The notes: generated by a model not told the origin, from the letters alone. DNA of 64,000 bases from Flavobacteriaceae bacterium (GCA_947483075.1 CANKLE010000008.1:1-64000), one strand, 5' to 3'. Shown: positions 8,978-17,435, counted from the stretch's first letter. A program made the numbers and translations.

Positions 8978-10147
8978 CTATTTATTTTTTCGGCGGTTCC
9001 GTTCGGTTTGAATCAACAACAATTCTCGACTCGTTTGTCCGGCTACCGAAGTGTTTTCTTCGGCTCTGCGTATTAGATATGGCATCACTTCACGCACCGG
9101 ACCAAAAGGCAAATACTTGGCGACTTGGTAACCTGCGGCACCCAAATTGTAACTGATGTTGTCGCTCATGCCATACAACTGACCAAACCAAACTCTAGTA
9201 TCGGCTGCTGAAATATTCTTTTCGGCCAAAATAGTCATCACCAAGTACGAACTTTCTTCGTTGTGTGTGCCCACAAAAACAGCCATGCTGTCAAGGTGAT
9301 CAAGCATGTAGCGCAACGCTTCGTTGTAATTTAGATCGGTCGCTTCTTTTGATTCACAGATGGGTGTGGGATAATTGCCTTCCTGGGCCCGCAAGTTTTC
9401 TTTTTCCATATAGGCTCCGCGAACTAATTTCATTCCGATGTAAAATCCTTTTTCTTGGGCCGAGCTGTGTAATTTTTTCAAGTAATCTAAGCGGTCCCAG
9501 CGGTACAATTGTAGCGTATTAAAGACTACTGCTTTTTCTTTGTTGTATTTTTCCATCATTGCTGCAACTAAGTCGTCAGCGGCATCTTGCATCCAACTTT
9601 CTTCGGCATCAATAAGCACCACAATAGCGGCCTCATGAGCAGCTTTACAAACTAAATCAAAACGGGATTCCACCCGCGCCCATTCGGCTTGTTCGGCTGC
9701 TGATAATTTTTCTTTAGCGCCTACTTTTTCGTACAAATCAATTCGGCCGAAACCGGTGGGTTTAAATACCGCAAAGGGCAAGGCTTGTCTTTCTTTGGCA
9801 AACGAAATGATTTTTAGGGTCATGGCTAAAGCATCATCAAAATGGGCTTCATCTTCTTTTCCTTCAACCGAGTAATCCAAAACCGAATGTACTTTTTTGT
9901 CATACAACTGATCAACTACAGGCAAGCAATCTTGTTCGCTGATTCCACCACAAAAATGATCAAATACAGTGGCGCGAATAATTCGCTCTACAGGCAAGTG
10001 CAATTTTAGAGCTACCTGTGTTGCTGCAGTTCCAATTTTTACTAAGGTATTGCTAGAAATTAATTTGAATAAATAATAGGCTCTATTGAGTTCGTTATCG
10101 TTTTTAAGGGCAAAAGCGATCTGGGTATTATCGAATAATTTTGACAT
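8978..10147 (-). CDS. Proline dehydrogenase
   Basis: An FAD-dependent proline dehydrogenase (PRODH) with a TIM-barrel fold, oxidising proline to pyrroline-5-carboxylate; a single-domain form of 389 residues. The ATG at 10147 is preferred (MSKLFDNTQIAFALKN, the usual flavobacterial N-terminus); an ATG at 10195 would add 16 unlikely residues. Signature segments include FKPTGFGR, DAEESWMQDAADDL, KLVRGAYMEKE, YGMSDNISYNL and the flavin/proline-binding C-terminus YLIRRAEENTSVAGQ. It is divergent from aroB. The partner P5C dehydrogenase gene is not in the window. Confidence 0.94.
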   Translation of the reverse strand: MSKLFDNTQIAFALKNDNELNRAYYLFKLISSNTLVKIGTAATQVALKLHLPVERIIRATVFDHFCGGISEQDCLPVVDQLYDKKVHSVLDYSVEGKEDEAHFDDALAMTLKIISFAKERQALPFAVFKPTGFGRIDLYEKVGAKEKLSAAEQAEWARVESRFDLVCKAAHEAAIVVLIDAEESWMQDAADDLVAAMMEKYNKEKAVVFNTLQLYRWDRLDYLKKLHSSAQEKGFYIGMKLVRGAYMEKENLRAQEGNYPTPICESKEATDLNYNEALRYMLDHLDSMAVFVGTHNEESSYLVMTILAEKNISAADTRVWFGQLYGMSDNISYNLGAAGYQVAKYLPFGPVREVMPYLIRRAEENTSVAGQTSRELLLIQTERNRRKNK

Positions 10148-10313
10148 GAGCTTTGAGCTAAATTCAAGGGTGAAACAGTAGCGCAAAAATACCAAAAATT
10201 CTGCCTAAGATTTTAGAGAATTGGATAAAAATGAAATAGCCAATAATTTGTTTGGCTTTATGCTGACAAATCTTTAAAAAATCAGTTATTTTGCCTGGCT
10301 TTTAACACTTAAT

Positions 10314-11387
10314 ATGACCATAACACCCCTACAGGCCAACGGCTATACCATACATTTTGGCTCCTCAAAATACGAAGAGTTAAATCAATTGCTTAGGGAC
10401 CGGGGCTACTCTAAACTATTTATCTTAGTTGACACCCATACGAATGATTTTTGTGCCCCATTATTTTTGAGTGAATTGGCCACAGAAATCCCCCTAGAGC
10501 TTATAGAAATTGAACCTGGTGAAGAACAAAAAAACATAGCAACCTGTGTAGAACTATGGCAAATATTAACCGATCTGGGCGCCGACAAAAAAAGCCTTTT
10601 ACTTTCCTTAGGCGGTGGCGTATTGAGCGATATCGGGGGGTTTGTAGCAGTAACATTCAAAAGAGGCATTGATTTTATTGCCGTACCCACTACCCTGTTG
10701 GCTATGGTTGATGCCGCTATTGGCGGTAAAAATGGGGTTGATTTAGGTCATCTAAAAAATCAAATTGGTTTAATTGCGGTACCTAAAATGGTGCTCATTG
10801 AGGTAAATTTCTTATCGAGCTTACCCCAAAACGAAATGCGATCTGGTTTGGCCGAAATGATCAAACACGGACTCATCTTCGATAAAAATTATTGGCTTTT
10901 GTTTCAGGATCTGAGTCAATTGGATAGCGATTATTTAGAAGTACTCATCCTGCGATCAATTGAAATTAAAAACAGTATTGTACTACAAGACCCGACCGAA
11001 AAAGGTTTGCGGAAAGCACTCAATTTTGGCCATACCCTTGGGCATGCCATAGAAAGTTACTTTATGAGTGAGCCCGATAAAACATCCGTGCTGCATGGTG
11101 AAGCGGTTGCCGTAGGCATGGTACTGGCCTCCTATTTATCGGCAAAAAAAGGACTGCTAGATTGGGAGAGTTACCAAACTATTAAAAGCGGAATTACCAC
11201 AATTTTTGATCCTATAGATTTTGATGAAAATGACGTGGATGGCATCGAAAAATTATTGATTCACGATAAGAAAAATGAAGGCGGAACGGTGCAATTTGTA
11301 TTGCTCACCGAAATTGGAAAAACCACTTTCAATCAAAGTGTTGAAAAAGAATGGATTAGGGCAGCTTTTACCGATTATAAAACTTAA
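10314..11387 (+). CDS. aroB: 3-dehydroquinate synthase
   Basis: The second step of the shikimate pathway: NAD- and zinc-dependent conversion of DAHP to 3-dehydroquinate. It has 357 residues, the standard length. Family blocks are GGGVLSDIGGFVAVTFKRG (about 99-117), PTTLLAMVDAAIGGKNGVDL (about 123-142), the metal-ligand region EMIKHG, FGHTLGHAIE (about 240-249, Zn His) and HGEAVAVGM (about 262-270). It is alone on its strand, followed after 56 nt by the promoter of the arginine decarboxylase unit. No other aro genes are nearby. Confidence 0.97.
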   Translation: MTITPLQANGYTIHFGSSKYEELNQLLRDRGYSKLFILVDTHTNDFCAPLFLSELATEIPLELIEIEPGEEQKNIATCVELWQILTDLGADKKSLLLSLGGGVLSDIGGFVAVTFKRGIDFIAVPTTLLAMVDAAIGGKNGVDLGHLKNQIGLIAVPKMVLIEVNFLSSLPQNEMRSGLAEMIKHGLIFDKNYWLLFQDLSQLDSDYLEVLILRSIEIKNSIVLQDPTEKGLRKALNFGHTLGHAIESYFMSEPDKTSVLHGEAVAVGMVLASYLSAKKGLLDWESYQTIKSGITTIFDPIDFDENDVDGIEKLLIHDKKNEGGTVQFVLLTEIGKTTFNQSVEKEWIRAAFTDYKT

Positions 11388-11406
11388 TTATTTTTTAGTA
11401 TTTCGA

Positions 11407-11438
11407 TTGTGTATCACTTATTTTATTTTTTACATTTG
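11407..11438 (+). promoter_or_regulatory. Promoter of the arginine decarboxylase unit
   Basis: TTG (11407-11409), then 21 nt, then TACATTTG (11431-11438), a full match to the Bacteroidetes TTG-N(17-23)-TAnnTTTG promoter. The start of transcription should fall near 11442-11446, which is at or beside the ATG of the small ORF at 11444. The decarboxylase message would then have a leader of about 230 nt. Confidence 0.6.
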
Positions 11439-11443
11439 CCTCA

Positions 11444-11623
11444 ATGAATAGAAACCAAAATAATGCTCACTTTGCTTGTTACCACAAGGATACCGCTCTT
11501 TTTAGCAGTTCAAAAGTGCTGTGCAAATTTTCTGTTTCCTACAATCAAAATTACTGCCTAAGCTTAATTTCTAGCTTGCAACACGAAAAGTTACCTATAA
11601 TTTATGCCAACATACGGGTTTGA
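11444..11623 (+). CDS. Possible 59-residue leader peptide upstream of arginine decarboxylase
   Basis: An ATG-to-TGA frame of 59 codons begins MNRNQNNAHFACYHKD and ends YANIRV. No signal peptide, membrane segment or known domain is seen; it has four Cys and many N, S and H residues. It opens only 5 nt after a good TAnnTTTG box, so it would be translated leaderless or nearly so; smpB at 56783 has the same spacing from its box. It sits wholly inside the leader of the decarboxylase, 49 nt before that gene's ATG. It could be a regulatory leader ORF, a small protein, or chance. I do not recognise it. Confidence 0.4.
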   Translation: MNRNQNNAHFACYHKDTALFSSSKVLCKFSVSYNQNYCLSLISSLQHEKLPIIYANIRV

Positions 11624-11672
11624 ACCCAAAGATTAAATCGGTTTTCTATTTTAATCTTAACACCCTTTGGCC

Positions 11673-13073
11673 ATGAATACAAAATACTCTGATCTCATCA
11701 ATCAAACCTATTACTTCCCGCAGGAAGAGTTTACCCTAAACAAAGACAACTTGCAATTTCATCACATAGATTTGATGAAACTCGTTGAGCAGTATGGAAC
11801 TCCCTTAAAGTTTACCTATTTACCTCAAATTTCCAGCAACATCAAACGGGCCAAAAACTGGTTCCGTTCGGCCATGGAAAAAAATAAATATGAGGGCAAA
11901 TATTACTACTGTTATTGCTCCAAAAGCTCTCATTTTGAATACATTATGAATGAAGCTTTTAAAAACAACATTCACATTGAAACTTCGTCGGCGTTTGACA
12001 TCAATATTGTAGAGAATTTGCTCGAAAACGGCAAAATAAACAAAAGCACGTATGTGATTTGCAACGGATTTAAACGCGATCAATACATCAGTAATATTGC
12101 CCGTTTAATAAACAATGGCCATAAAAATACCATTCCGATTATTGACAATTACGAAGAATTAGATTTGTTGCAAGCCGAGATCAAAGGCAAATTTAAAATC
12201 GGGATTCGAATTGCTGCCGAGGAAGAACCCAAATTTGAGTTTTATACCTCTCGATTGGGCATCGGTTACCGAAACATTGTGCAGTTTTACAAAAAACAAA
12301 TTCAGGATAACGATAAATTGGAGCTCAAAATGCTGCACTTTTTTATCAATACGGGCATCAACGACAATGCCTATTATTGGAATGAATTGGTGAAATGTAT
12401 CAAAGTTTATATTGCCCTCAAAAAAGAATGTCCTTCGTTGGACGGACTCAATATTGGCGGCGGTTTCCCTATAAAAAACTCATTGGCATTTGAGTACGAT
12501 TACCAATACATGATTGACGAAATCATCAACCAGATCAAAATTGCGTGTGATGAAGCCGAGGTAGATGTACCTCACATATTTACCGAATTTGGTTCCTTTA
12601 CGGTGGGCGAAAGTGGTGGCGCAATTTACCAAGTGTTGTACCAAAAACAGCAAAACGACCGTGAAAAATGGAACATGATTGACAGTTCGTTCATCACGAC
12701 CTTGCCTGACACCTGGGCCATCAACAAGCGATTCATTATGTTGGCGGTAAACCGTTGGAACGACACCTACGAACGAGTATTGTTGGGCGGAATGACCTGC
12801 GACAGCGACGATTACTACAACTCTGAGCAAAATATGAACGCCATTTATTTGCCCAAATACAACAAAGAAAAACCCTTGTACATCGGATTTTTTAACACCG
12901 GTGCCTACCAAGAAACGATTGGCGGATACGGCGGCTTGCACCACTGCTTGATTCCGCAACCCAAACACATCTTGATTGATCGGGACGAAAATGGCATTTT
13001 GGCCACCGAAGTTTTCTCCGAACAACAGACTTCAGACCAGGTATTAGAAATATTAGGATATCATAAAAAATAA
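11673..13073 (+). CDS. Arginine decarboxylase (PLP fold III, biosynthetic type)
   Basis: A PLP-dependent decarboxylase of the alanine-racemase fold (Orn/DAP/Arg decarboxylase family), 466 residues, annotated in flavobacteria as arginine decarboxylase, which makes agmatine for polyamines. The probable PLP lysine is in YCYCSKSSHFE (about residue 84). The glycine-rich phosphate site is LNIGGGFPIKN (about 252-262), and GAYQETIGGYGGLHHCLIP lies near the C-terminus. The start is the ATG at 11673; a TTG two codons upstream has no advantage. A 230-nt leader with a small ORF precedes it, and the deoxyhypusine-synthase-like gene follows after 61 nt. No agmatinase gene lies in the cluster. Confidence 0.88.
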   Translation: MNTKYSDLINQTYYFPQEEFTLNKDNLQFHHIDLMKLVEQYGTPLKFTYLPQISSNIKRAKNWFRSAMEKNKYEGKYYYCYCSKSSHFEYIMNEAFKNNIHIETSSAFDINIVENLLENGKINKSTYVICNGFKRDQYISNIARLINNGHKNTIPIIDNYEELDLLQAEIKGKFKIGIRIAAEEEPKFEFYTSRLGIGYRNIVQFYKKQIQDNDKLELKMLHFFINTGINDNAYYWNELVKCIKVYIALKKECPSLDGLNIGGGFPIKNSLAFEYDYQYMIDEIINQIKIACDEAEVDVPHIFTEFGSFTVGESGGAIYQVLYQKQQNDREKWNMIDSSFITTLPDTWAINKRFIMLAVNRWNDTYERVLLGGMTCDSDDYYNSEQNMNAIYLPKYNKEKPLYIGFFNTGAYQETIGGYGGLHHCLIPQPKHILIDRDENGILATEVFSEQQTSDQVLEILGYHKK

Positions 13074-13075
13074 AT

Positions 13076-13083
13076 TATTTTTG
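13076..13083 (+). promoter_or_regulatory. Candidate -7 box before the deoxyhypusine-synthase-like gene
   Basis: TATTTTTG matches TAnnTTTG just after the decarboxylase stop and about 50 nt before the next ATG. No TTG at the correct distance is seen, so an internal promoter is only possible. Confidence 0.3.
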
Positions 13084-13134
13084 AACAGAGAAATGCGGCA
13101 AATACAAGCAGTATTACATTAAAACCCAAACAAA

Positions 13135-14106
13135 ATGAGTAAAGGACCTATCAGTCAATTTATCGAAAAACACTATTTGCATTTCAACTCGGCGGCTTTA
13201 GTAGATGCAGCCAAAGCCTACGAACAACAATTGGCCAATGGGGCAAAAATGATGGTAACCTTAGCTGGTGCTATGAGTACGGCCGAAATTGGAAAAATAT
13301 TTGCCGAAATGATCCGCAAAGACAAACTGCAAATCATTTCTTGTACGGGTGCCAATCTAGAAGAAGACATCATGAATTTGGTGGCGCATTCCCATTACGA
13401 ACGAGTGCCTAATTACCGTGATTTAACCCCACAACAAGAATGGGATTTATTAGAACGCGGGCTCAACCGAGTAACCGATACTTGTATACCCGAACACGAA
13501 GCCTTTCGTCGTTTACAAAAGCACATCTACAAAATTTGGAAAGAGGCCGACGACAAAGGAGAACGTTATTTTCCGCATGAATTCATGTACAAAATGTTGT
13601 TGTCGGGCGTTCTTGAAGAATACTACGAAATTGATTTGAAAGACAGTTGGATGTATGCCGCTGCCGAAAAAAACATGCCAATTATAGTTCCCGGTTGGGA
13701 AGACAGCACCATGGGAAATATTTTTGCTTCCTATGTTATCAAAGGCGAATTGAAAGCCTCAACTATGAAATCAGGAATTGAGTACATGACCTATTTGGCC
13801 GATTGGTATTCTAAAAACAGTAGCAATGGCGTAGGTTTCTTCCAAATTGGTGGAGGAATTGCGGGTGATTTCCCGATTTGTGTAGTACCCATGTTGTACC
13901 AAGATATGGAAATGCACGATGTGCCTTTTTGGAGTTATTTCTGCCAAATTTCAGATTCCACAACCAGCTACGGATCTTATTCAGGCGCTGTTCCCAACGA
14001 AAAAATCACTTGGGGTAAATTGGATATCCACACCCCAAAATTCATTATCGAATCAGATGCAACAATCGTTGCGCCCTTAATTTTTGCCTACCTACTAGAT
14101 TTATAA
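13135..14106 (+). CDS. Deoxyhypusine synthase-like protein
   Basis: A 323-residue protein of the deoxyhypusine synthase family. In eukaryotes and archaea the enzyme moves the aminobutyl group of spermidine to a lysine of eIF5A/aIF5A. The catalytic-lysine block is preserved as SGAVPNEKITWGKL, with K295 in the position of the human active-site lysine. NAD-site-like segments VTLAGAMSTAEIGK (about 41-54) and FFQIGGGIAGDFPI (about 235-248) are also present. Bacteria lack eIF5A, so the substrate is uncertain; bacterial relatives may make homospermidine or another polyamine. The adjacent arginine decarboxylase points to polyamine metabolism. Confidence 0.88.
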   Translation: MSKGPISQFIEKHYLHFNSAALVDAAKAYEQQLANGAKMMVTLAGAMSTAEIGKIFAEMIRKDKLQIISCTGANLEEDIMNLVAHSHYERVPNYRDLTPQQEWDLLERGLNRVTDTCIPEHEAFRRLQKHIYKIWKEADDKGERYFPHEFMYKMLLSGVLEEYYEIDLKDSWMYAAAEKNMPIIVPGWEDSTMGNIFASYVIKGELKASTMKSGIEYMTYLADWYSKNSSNGVGFFQIGGGIAGDFPICVVPMLYQDMEMHDVPFWSYFCQISDSTTSYGSYSGAVPNEKITWGKLDIHTPKFIIESDATIVAPLIFAYLLDL

Positions 14107-14112
14107 TATGTT

Positions 14113-14529
14113 ATGAAGAGAATTATTGTCGATTATTCCAAGCTTACAAACGAAATTTTAAACCTTTTGGTTGAACGATTTCCTGACGGGTACGATGATT
14201 CGAATATCATCCGTTTTAGAAATGCCCATAATGAATTGATTGAAGCCGTTGAAGTGCGCACCGAAGACACCATATATTTGGTAAAAGTAAGTACCAAATT
14301 GGCCAGTCGTTTAGAGAAATATGAAGACGAAGACCTTGAGGATATTGTGGTTCCAATAGATGCGATAAAAGCGATAGGCATTGACGAAGAAATAGGAAAT
14401 GAAGAAGAGGAAGAAGAGGAAACAGACTTAACCAAAGATCCAGAAGGAACAATAGAAGAAGAAGAAGACGAGGATGACGAGGATGCCGATGAAGAGGAAC
14501 CGATGGACGATGACGACGAAGACGAATAA
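14113..14529 (+). CDS. Conserved protein with extremely acidic C-terminal tail
   Basis: A 138-residue protein. Residues 1-95 look folded (MKRIIVDYSKLTNEILNLL..., ending in an IVVPIDAIKAIG segment). Residues 96-138 are almost wholly E and D with a few T, P and G, and so are probably disordered. Homologues in flavobacteria are sometimes labelled DNA primase, but I see no primase motif and would not use that name. It begins 6 nt after the deoxyhypusine-synthase-like gene, so it is surely cotranscribed, and ends at a strong terminator. The acidic tail could bind basic proteins or polyamines; that is inference only. Confidence 0.8.
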   Translation: MKRIIVDYSKLTNEILNLLVERFPDGYDDSNIIRFRNAHNELIEAVEVRTEDTIYLVKVSTKLASRLEKYEDEDLEDIVVPIDAIKAIGIDEEIGNEEEEEEETDLTKDPEGTIEEEEDEDDEDADEEEPMDDDDEDE

Positions 14530-14532
14530 ACA

Positions 14533-14566
14533 AAAAAGGAACTCCATTAGGGGTTCCTTTTTTTAT
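14533..14566 (+). terminator. Intrinsic terminator of the polyamine-like cluster
   Basis: An 11-bp stem AAAGGAACTCC/GGGGTTCCTTT with loop ATTA runs into a T tract. It lies directly after the acidic-protein gene and ends the rightward unit. It also faces the convergent DinB gene. Confidence 0.88.
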
Positions 14567-14568
14567 TC

Positions 14569-15099
14569 TTATAAATACCGTTCTTGAAAAATGCGTTGGT
14601 GGTGATTCTGATGGCCAATAAGAACAAAACCAATAGCCCGAACCGAAATAAATGCTTCAGCAGCTATTCCGCCTCTTTTTAATTCTTCGTCGGTAAAAGT
14701 GTTGAACAAAGCGATACTCGACTGCCGGATTAAGGTGTATTCGGTGAGCAAGTCGGGCAATTTTCGCACAGCCGCTCTTGGGTTTGTGTGTAAAGCAAAT
14801 GCGTTTTCATCAAATCCAGGCAATTCGGTTTGGTCATTTCGGGCAAAACGCAGCGCTCGATAGGCAAAAATACGTTCGGCATCCATGAGGTGCTGAATGA
14901 TTTCCTTGATGATCCATTTGCCAGCTGCATAACGGTAATCAAATTTATCTAAGGGAATGTTTTGCACAAATTTGATGAATCGGTGCAAGCTAATTTCTAA
15001 TTCCTCAACTAAATTATATTCGTCACTCACCGATTGCACATAAGGTGAGTAAAAAGTTGAATATTCTGTAGGAGTTAGTTCATGTACATACATAGGCAA
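14569..15099 (-). CDS. DinB family protein
   Basis: A 176-residue DinB/YfiT-type four-helix-bundle protein; the family includes metal-dependent thiol transferases and hydrolases. Putative metal histidines are in EIIQHLMDAERIFAYRA (about residue 73) and in GHQNHHQRIF near the C-terminus. The ATG at 15099 or the one at 15093 (MYVHEL) could be the start. It lies just downstream of a terminator that ends the AsnC/Lrp gene, so it probably has its own promoter or low read-through. The substrate cannot be deduced. Confidence 0.88.
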   Translation of the reverse strand: MPMYVHELTPTEYSTFYSPYVQSVSDEYNLVEELEISLHRFIKFVQNIPLDKFDYRYAAGKWIIKEIIQHLMDAERIFAYRALRFARNDQTELPGFDENAFALHTNPRAAVRKLPDLLTEYTLIRQSSIALFNTFTDEELKRGGIAAEAFISVRAIGFVLIGHQNHHQRIFQERYL

Positions 15100-15106
15100 A
15101 AAATTG

Positions 15107-15140
15107 GTAAAAAAAATAGGATGTATGACTACATCCTATT
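15107..15140 (-). terminator. Terminator after the AsnC/Lrp regulator gene
   Basis: A perfect 11-bp inverted repeat AATAGGATGTA/TACATCCTATT with a 4-nt loop is followed on the minus strand by eight T. It sits between the AsnC/Lrp gene and the DinB gene, with its T tract close to the DinB start codon. Confidence 0.85.
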
Positions 15141-15165
15141 CCTAAATAGTTAAATGTAAATCTAC

Positions 15166-15645
15166 TTACATATTTTTAAAAATGGTATGCATCAAACGTT
15201 TTTTATCGTTGATACTTTCATCTAAGGATATCATGGTTTCGGTACGGTATACGCCTTCAATGTCATCGATCATAAAAATAACATCTTTGGCATGCTTGGT
15301 GTCTTTGGCTCTAATTTTGCAAAAGATATTGAATTTGCCTGTAGTTACATGTGCAACAGTTACATAGGGTATTTCACTAATGCGTTCTAAGACAAATTTA
15401 GTTTGCGAGGTGTTGTTCAAAAATACACCCACATAGGCAATAAACGAATAGCCCAATTTTTCGTAATCCAGGGTTAAGGAAGAGCCCATGATGATTCCCG
15501 CATCCTCCATTTTTTTTACACGAACGTGAACGGTACCCGCTGATATCAATAATTTTTTGGCAATATCCGTAAAGGGAACTCGGGTATTGTCGATCAACAT
15601 ATCTAAAATTTGGTGATCTACTTCATCTAATCGAAATTTACTCAT
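15166..15645 (-). CDS. Lrp/AsnC family transcriptional regulator
   Basis: A 159-residue feast/famine regulator. An N-terminal winged helix-turn-helix (DEVDHQILDMLIDNTRVPFTDIAKKLLISAGTVHVRVKKM, about 6-46) is followed by a RAM/ligand domain (about 66-145, with GYSFIAYVGVFL and VTGKFNIFCKIRAKD). Such proteins bind amino acids and control their metabolism. It is downstream of the M14 carboxypeptidase gene by 45 nt and ends at a strong hairpin terminator. The effector and targets are unknown. Confidence 0.94.
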   Translation of the reverse strand: MSKFRLDEVDHQILDMLIDNTRVPFTDIAKKLLISAGTVHVRVKKMEDAGIIMGSSLTLDYEKLGYSFIAYVGVFLNNTSQTKFVLERISEIPYVTVAHVTTGKFNIFCKIRAKDTKHAKDVIFMIDDIEGVYRTETMISLDESINDKKRLMHTIFKNM

Positions 15646-15690
15646 AACTTCTACTTCTCTAATTTACTTTCGGTTTCAATACAAAGTCAA

Positions 15691-16857
15691 TTAACTAAGT
15701 TGATTGCCGTTTTCGAAATAAATGCGCTCCTGAAGAGAAAATGTGGCTTCCTCTCCTTCAACAGGGGTTGAATTCCCGTTGGCAATAAATTCCAGCTCCT
15801 GGCAATCGTAGGTTGTATGACCAAAATAAGCATCCAATTGTCCCACTTTTGAAATGTAAGCTCTAAATTGAATTTGATTATCTTGAAGAACCTCTTTGTA
15901 TTGTGCTGCAAAATTGCTGATAATTTTGCTACCATCACAATAAATTTTGATTTTTTTATAAACAAAATCATAAAAATTAGGAATATTTTGAGGAATATTC
16001 ATGTATTCATCAATATCGTTGCGAACTATATCGATTTCGTAAATTGACTTCAATCCGGAAATTAAGGCAACAAAAATATATTTCCTTGTCTGTTCCCGCT
16101 CATAATCCTGAGGAAAATGACCCGCTTCAAACAATACAGTAGGAACACCCAGTAATTGAAAGGTATCCCCTACGCAATTGGCATTATATCCGTCGTCAAA
16201 ACGACCAATTTTATTGGGAATATGCCGTTGTAGTTCCTTATTCATTGCGTTGATCACAGCTACTGCTTGCGATCGGGTTTCGTTAAATTCACGTTCAGCG
16301 TTATACGCAGGAGCCAAAAACGAAACTGTAGCAGGATTTCCTGTAGAACCTGCACCAAAAATACTGCGTTGATCATGCAGATTAAAACAAAAGGTGGGAT
16401 TAAAATCGTCGAATGCTTTTCGCAACACGACACTTTCTGGTTGGGACCTGTCTATGGCATCGCGATTTAAATCTACCCCATTGGCGTTTTCGCGCGTATA
16501 GAGCGCCGCACCATCCGGATTGACTAAGGGAAGTAGTAAAAATTGAAAATCAGCCAAAAATTGGTTGGCCAAAACCGAATCACCTTGCAAAAACCGAATA
16601 AAATCTATTAGAGCTTTGGTCGTAGTGCTTTCGTTGCCGTGCATTTGCGACCAAGCAAATATTTTGGTTTTTCCGCTGCCTAAACGAACTGCATAAATGG
16701 GTTGGTTTTGCACCGAATATCCCACTACACTTATGGCTTCTTTTGGCAGATCAGCCAGTGGAGCTTCCAAATGAGACAATGTAAGATAACGTCCGTGCAA
16801 TCGGGGTTCTTTGTGGTCTTGAAAAAGTTGACTATAGTTTATCATTTCAGGAATCAA
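15691..16857 (-). CDS. M14 family zinc carboxypeptidase
   Basis: A 388-residue protein whose first 240 or so residues are an M14 carboxypeptidase domain. Zinc ligands H73 and E76 are in QMHGNEST and a further His is in FNLHDQRS (about 159). VNPDGA, GVDLNRDA and FEAGHFP (with a late Glu) are conserved. The last 140 residues are of unknown type. No signal peptide is seen, so it is likely cytosolic. It lies between the acyltransferase (23 nt upstream) and the AsnC/Lrp regulator in one leftward unit. The start could also be the ATG five codons in (MINYSQ). Confidence 0.88.
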   Translation of the reverse strand: MIPEMINYSQLFQDHKEPRLHGRYLTLSHLEAPLADLPKEAISVVGYSVQNQPIYAVRLGSGKTKIFAWSQMHGNESTTTKALIDFIRFLQGDSVLANQFLADFQFLLLPLVNPDGAALYTRENANGVDLNRDAIDRSQPESVVLRKAFDDFNPTFCFNLHDQRSIFGAGSTGNPATVSFLAPAYNAEREFNETRSQAVAVINAMNKELQRHIPNKIGRFDDGYNANCVGDTFQLLGVPTVLFEAGHFPQDYEREQTRKYIFVALISGLKSIYEIDIVRNDIDEYMNIPQNIPNFYDFVYKKIKIYCDGSKIISNFAAQYKEVLQDNQIQFRAYISKVGQLDAYFGHTTYDCQELEFIANGNSTPVEGEEATFSLQERIYFENGNQLS

Positions 16858-16880
16858 ATGTACCTTTTTTGAACTAAAAA

Positions 16881-17435
16881 TTAAGCAACTTCAAAACTGT
16901 TTTCTGGTACTTTTCCTTGTACACCTTTAAAAAAAGGCAATAAAATAGCCAAATCTTGCGTATAATTTCCCGTAGTATAAAACGGTTCGCCAAATGTTAC
17001 GCTACGGGTTTTGAAATTAAAAGATACCGGAATTATAGGTACTCCGGCTTTATTTGCGATGTAATAAAAACCGCTTTTAAGTTCGGTTACTTTTTTGCGG
17101 GTTCCTTCGGGAGAAATGGCCATCCGAAAAATCTTCTTTTGACCAAAAATGGCGGCTATGCTATCTACTTTGTTTAAACCTCCTGTTCGGTCTAAAGGCG
17201 TCCCGCCCATCCAACGAAAATAATAGCCAAGCGGAAATCGGAACAATTCTTTCTTACCTACCCAGTGCATATCAATCTTTAAGATTCCCCGGATAAATAA
17301 TCCGATAAAAAAATCGTGCCAACTTGTGTGCGTAAGCACCATAAAAACGCATTTTTGAATGGCGGGGTCTAATTTTCCTTGAATTTTCCAACCTAAAATG
17401 TCGCAGAAAATCCAGCGGTATAGTTTTTGTTTCAT
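16881..17435 (-). CDS. 1-acyl-sn-glycerol-3-phosphate acyltransferase-like protein
   Basis: A 184-residue protein of the PlsC family. The catalytic HxxxxD motif appears as HTSWHDFF (about 37-44) and the second motif as SPEGTRKK (about 108-115). GTPLDRTGG is the region between them. The family acylates lysophosphatidic acid or related lipids at the membrane; this short version without an obvious membrane segment is common in Bacteroidetes. It heads the leftward unit with M14 and AsnC/Lrp and is divergent from the methyltransferase at 17496. Confidence 0.88.
   Translation of the reverse strand: MKQKLYRWIFCDILGWKIQGKLDPAIQKCVFMVLTHTSWHDFFIGLFIRGILKIDMHWVGKKELFRFPLGYYFRWMGGTPLDRTGGLNKVDSIAAIFGQKKIFRMAISPEGTRKKVTELKSGFYYIANKAGVPIIPVSFNFKTRSVTFGEPFYTTGNYTQDLAILLPFFKGVQGKVPENSFEVA

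Noticed and set aside
11667..11672. TTG start two codons before the decarboxylase ATG
   Set aside because: The ATG at 11673 gives the usual MNTKYSDLINQ N-terminus.
14133..14533. Serine/leucine-rich minus-strand frames opposite the acidic gene
   Set aside because: Reverse complement of GAA/GAT/GAC codons always gives runs of Ser, Phe or Leu; the coding strand is the plus strand with a terminator after it.
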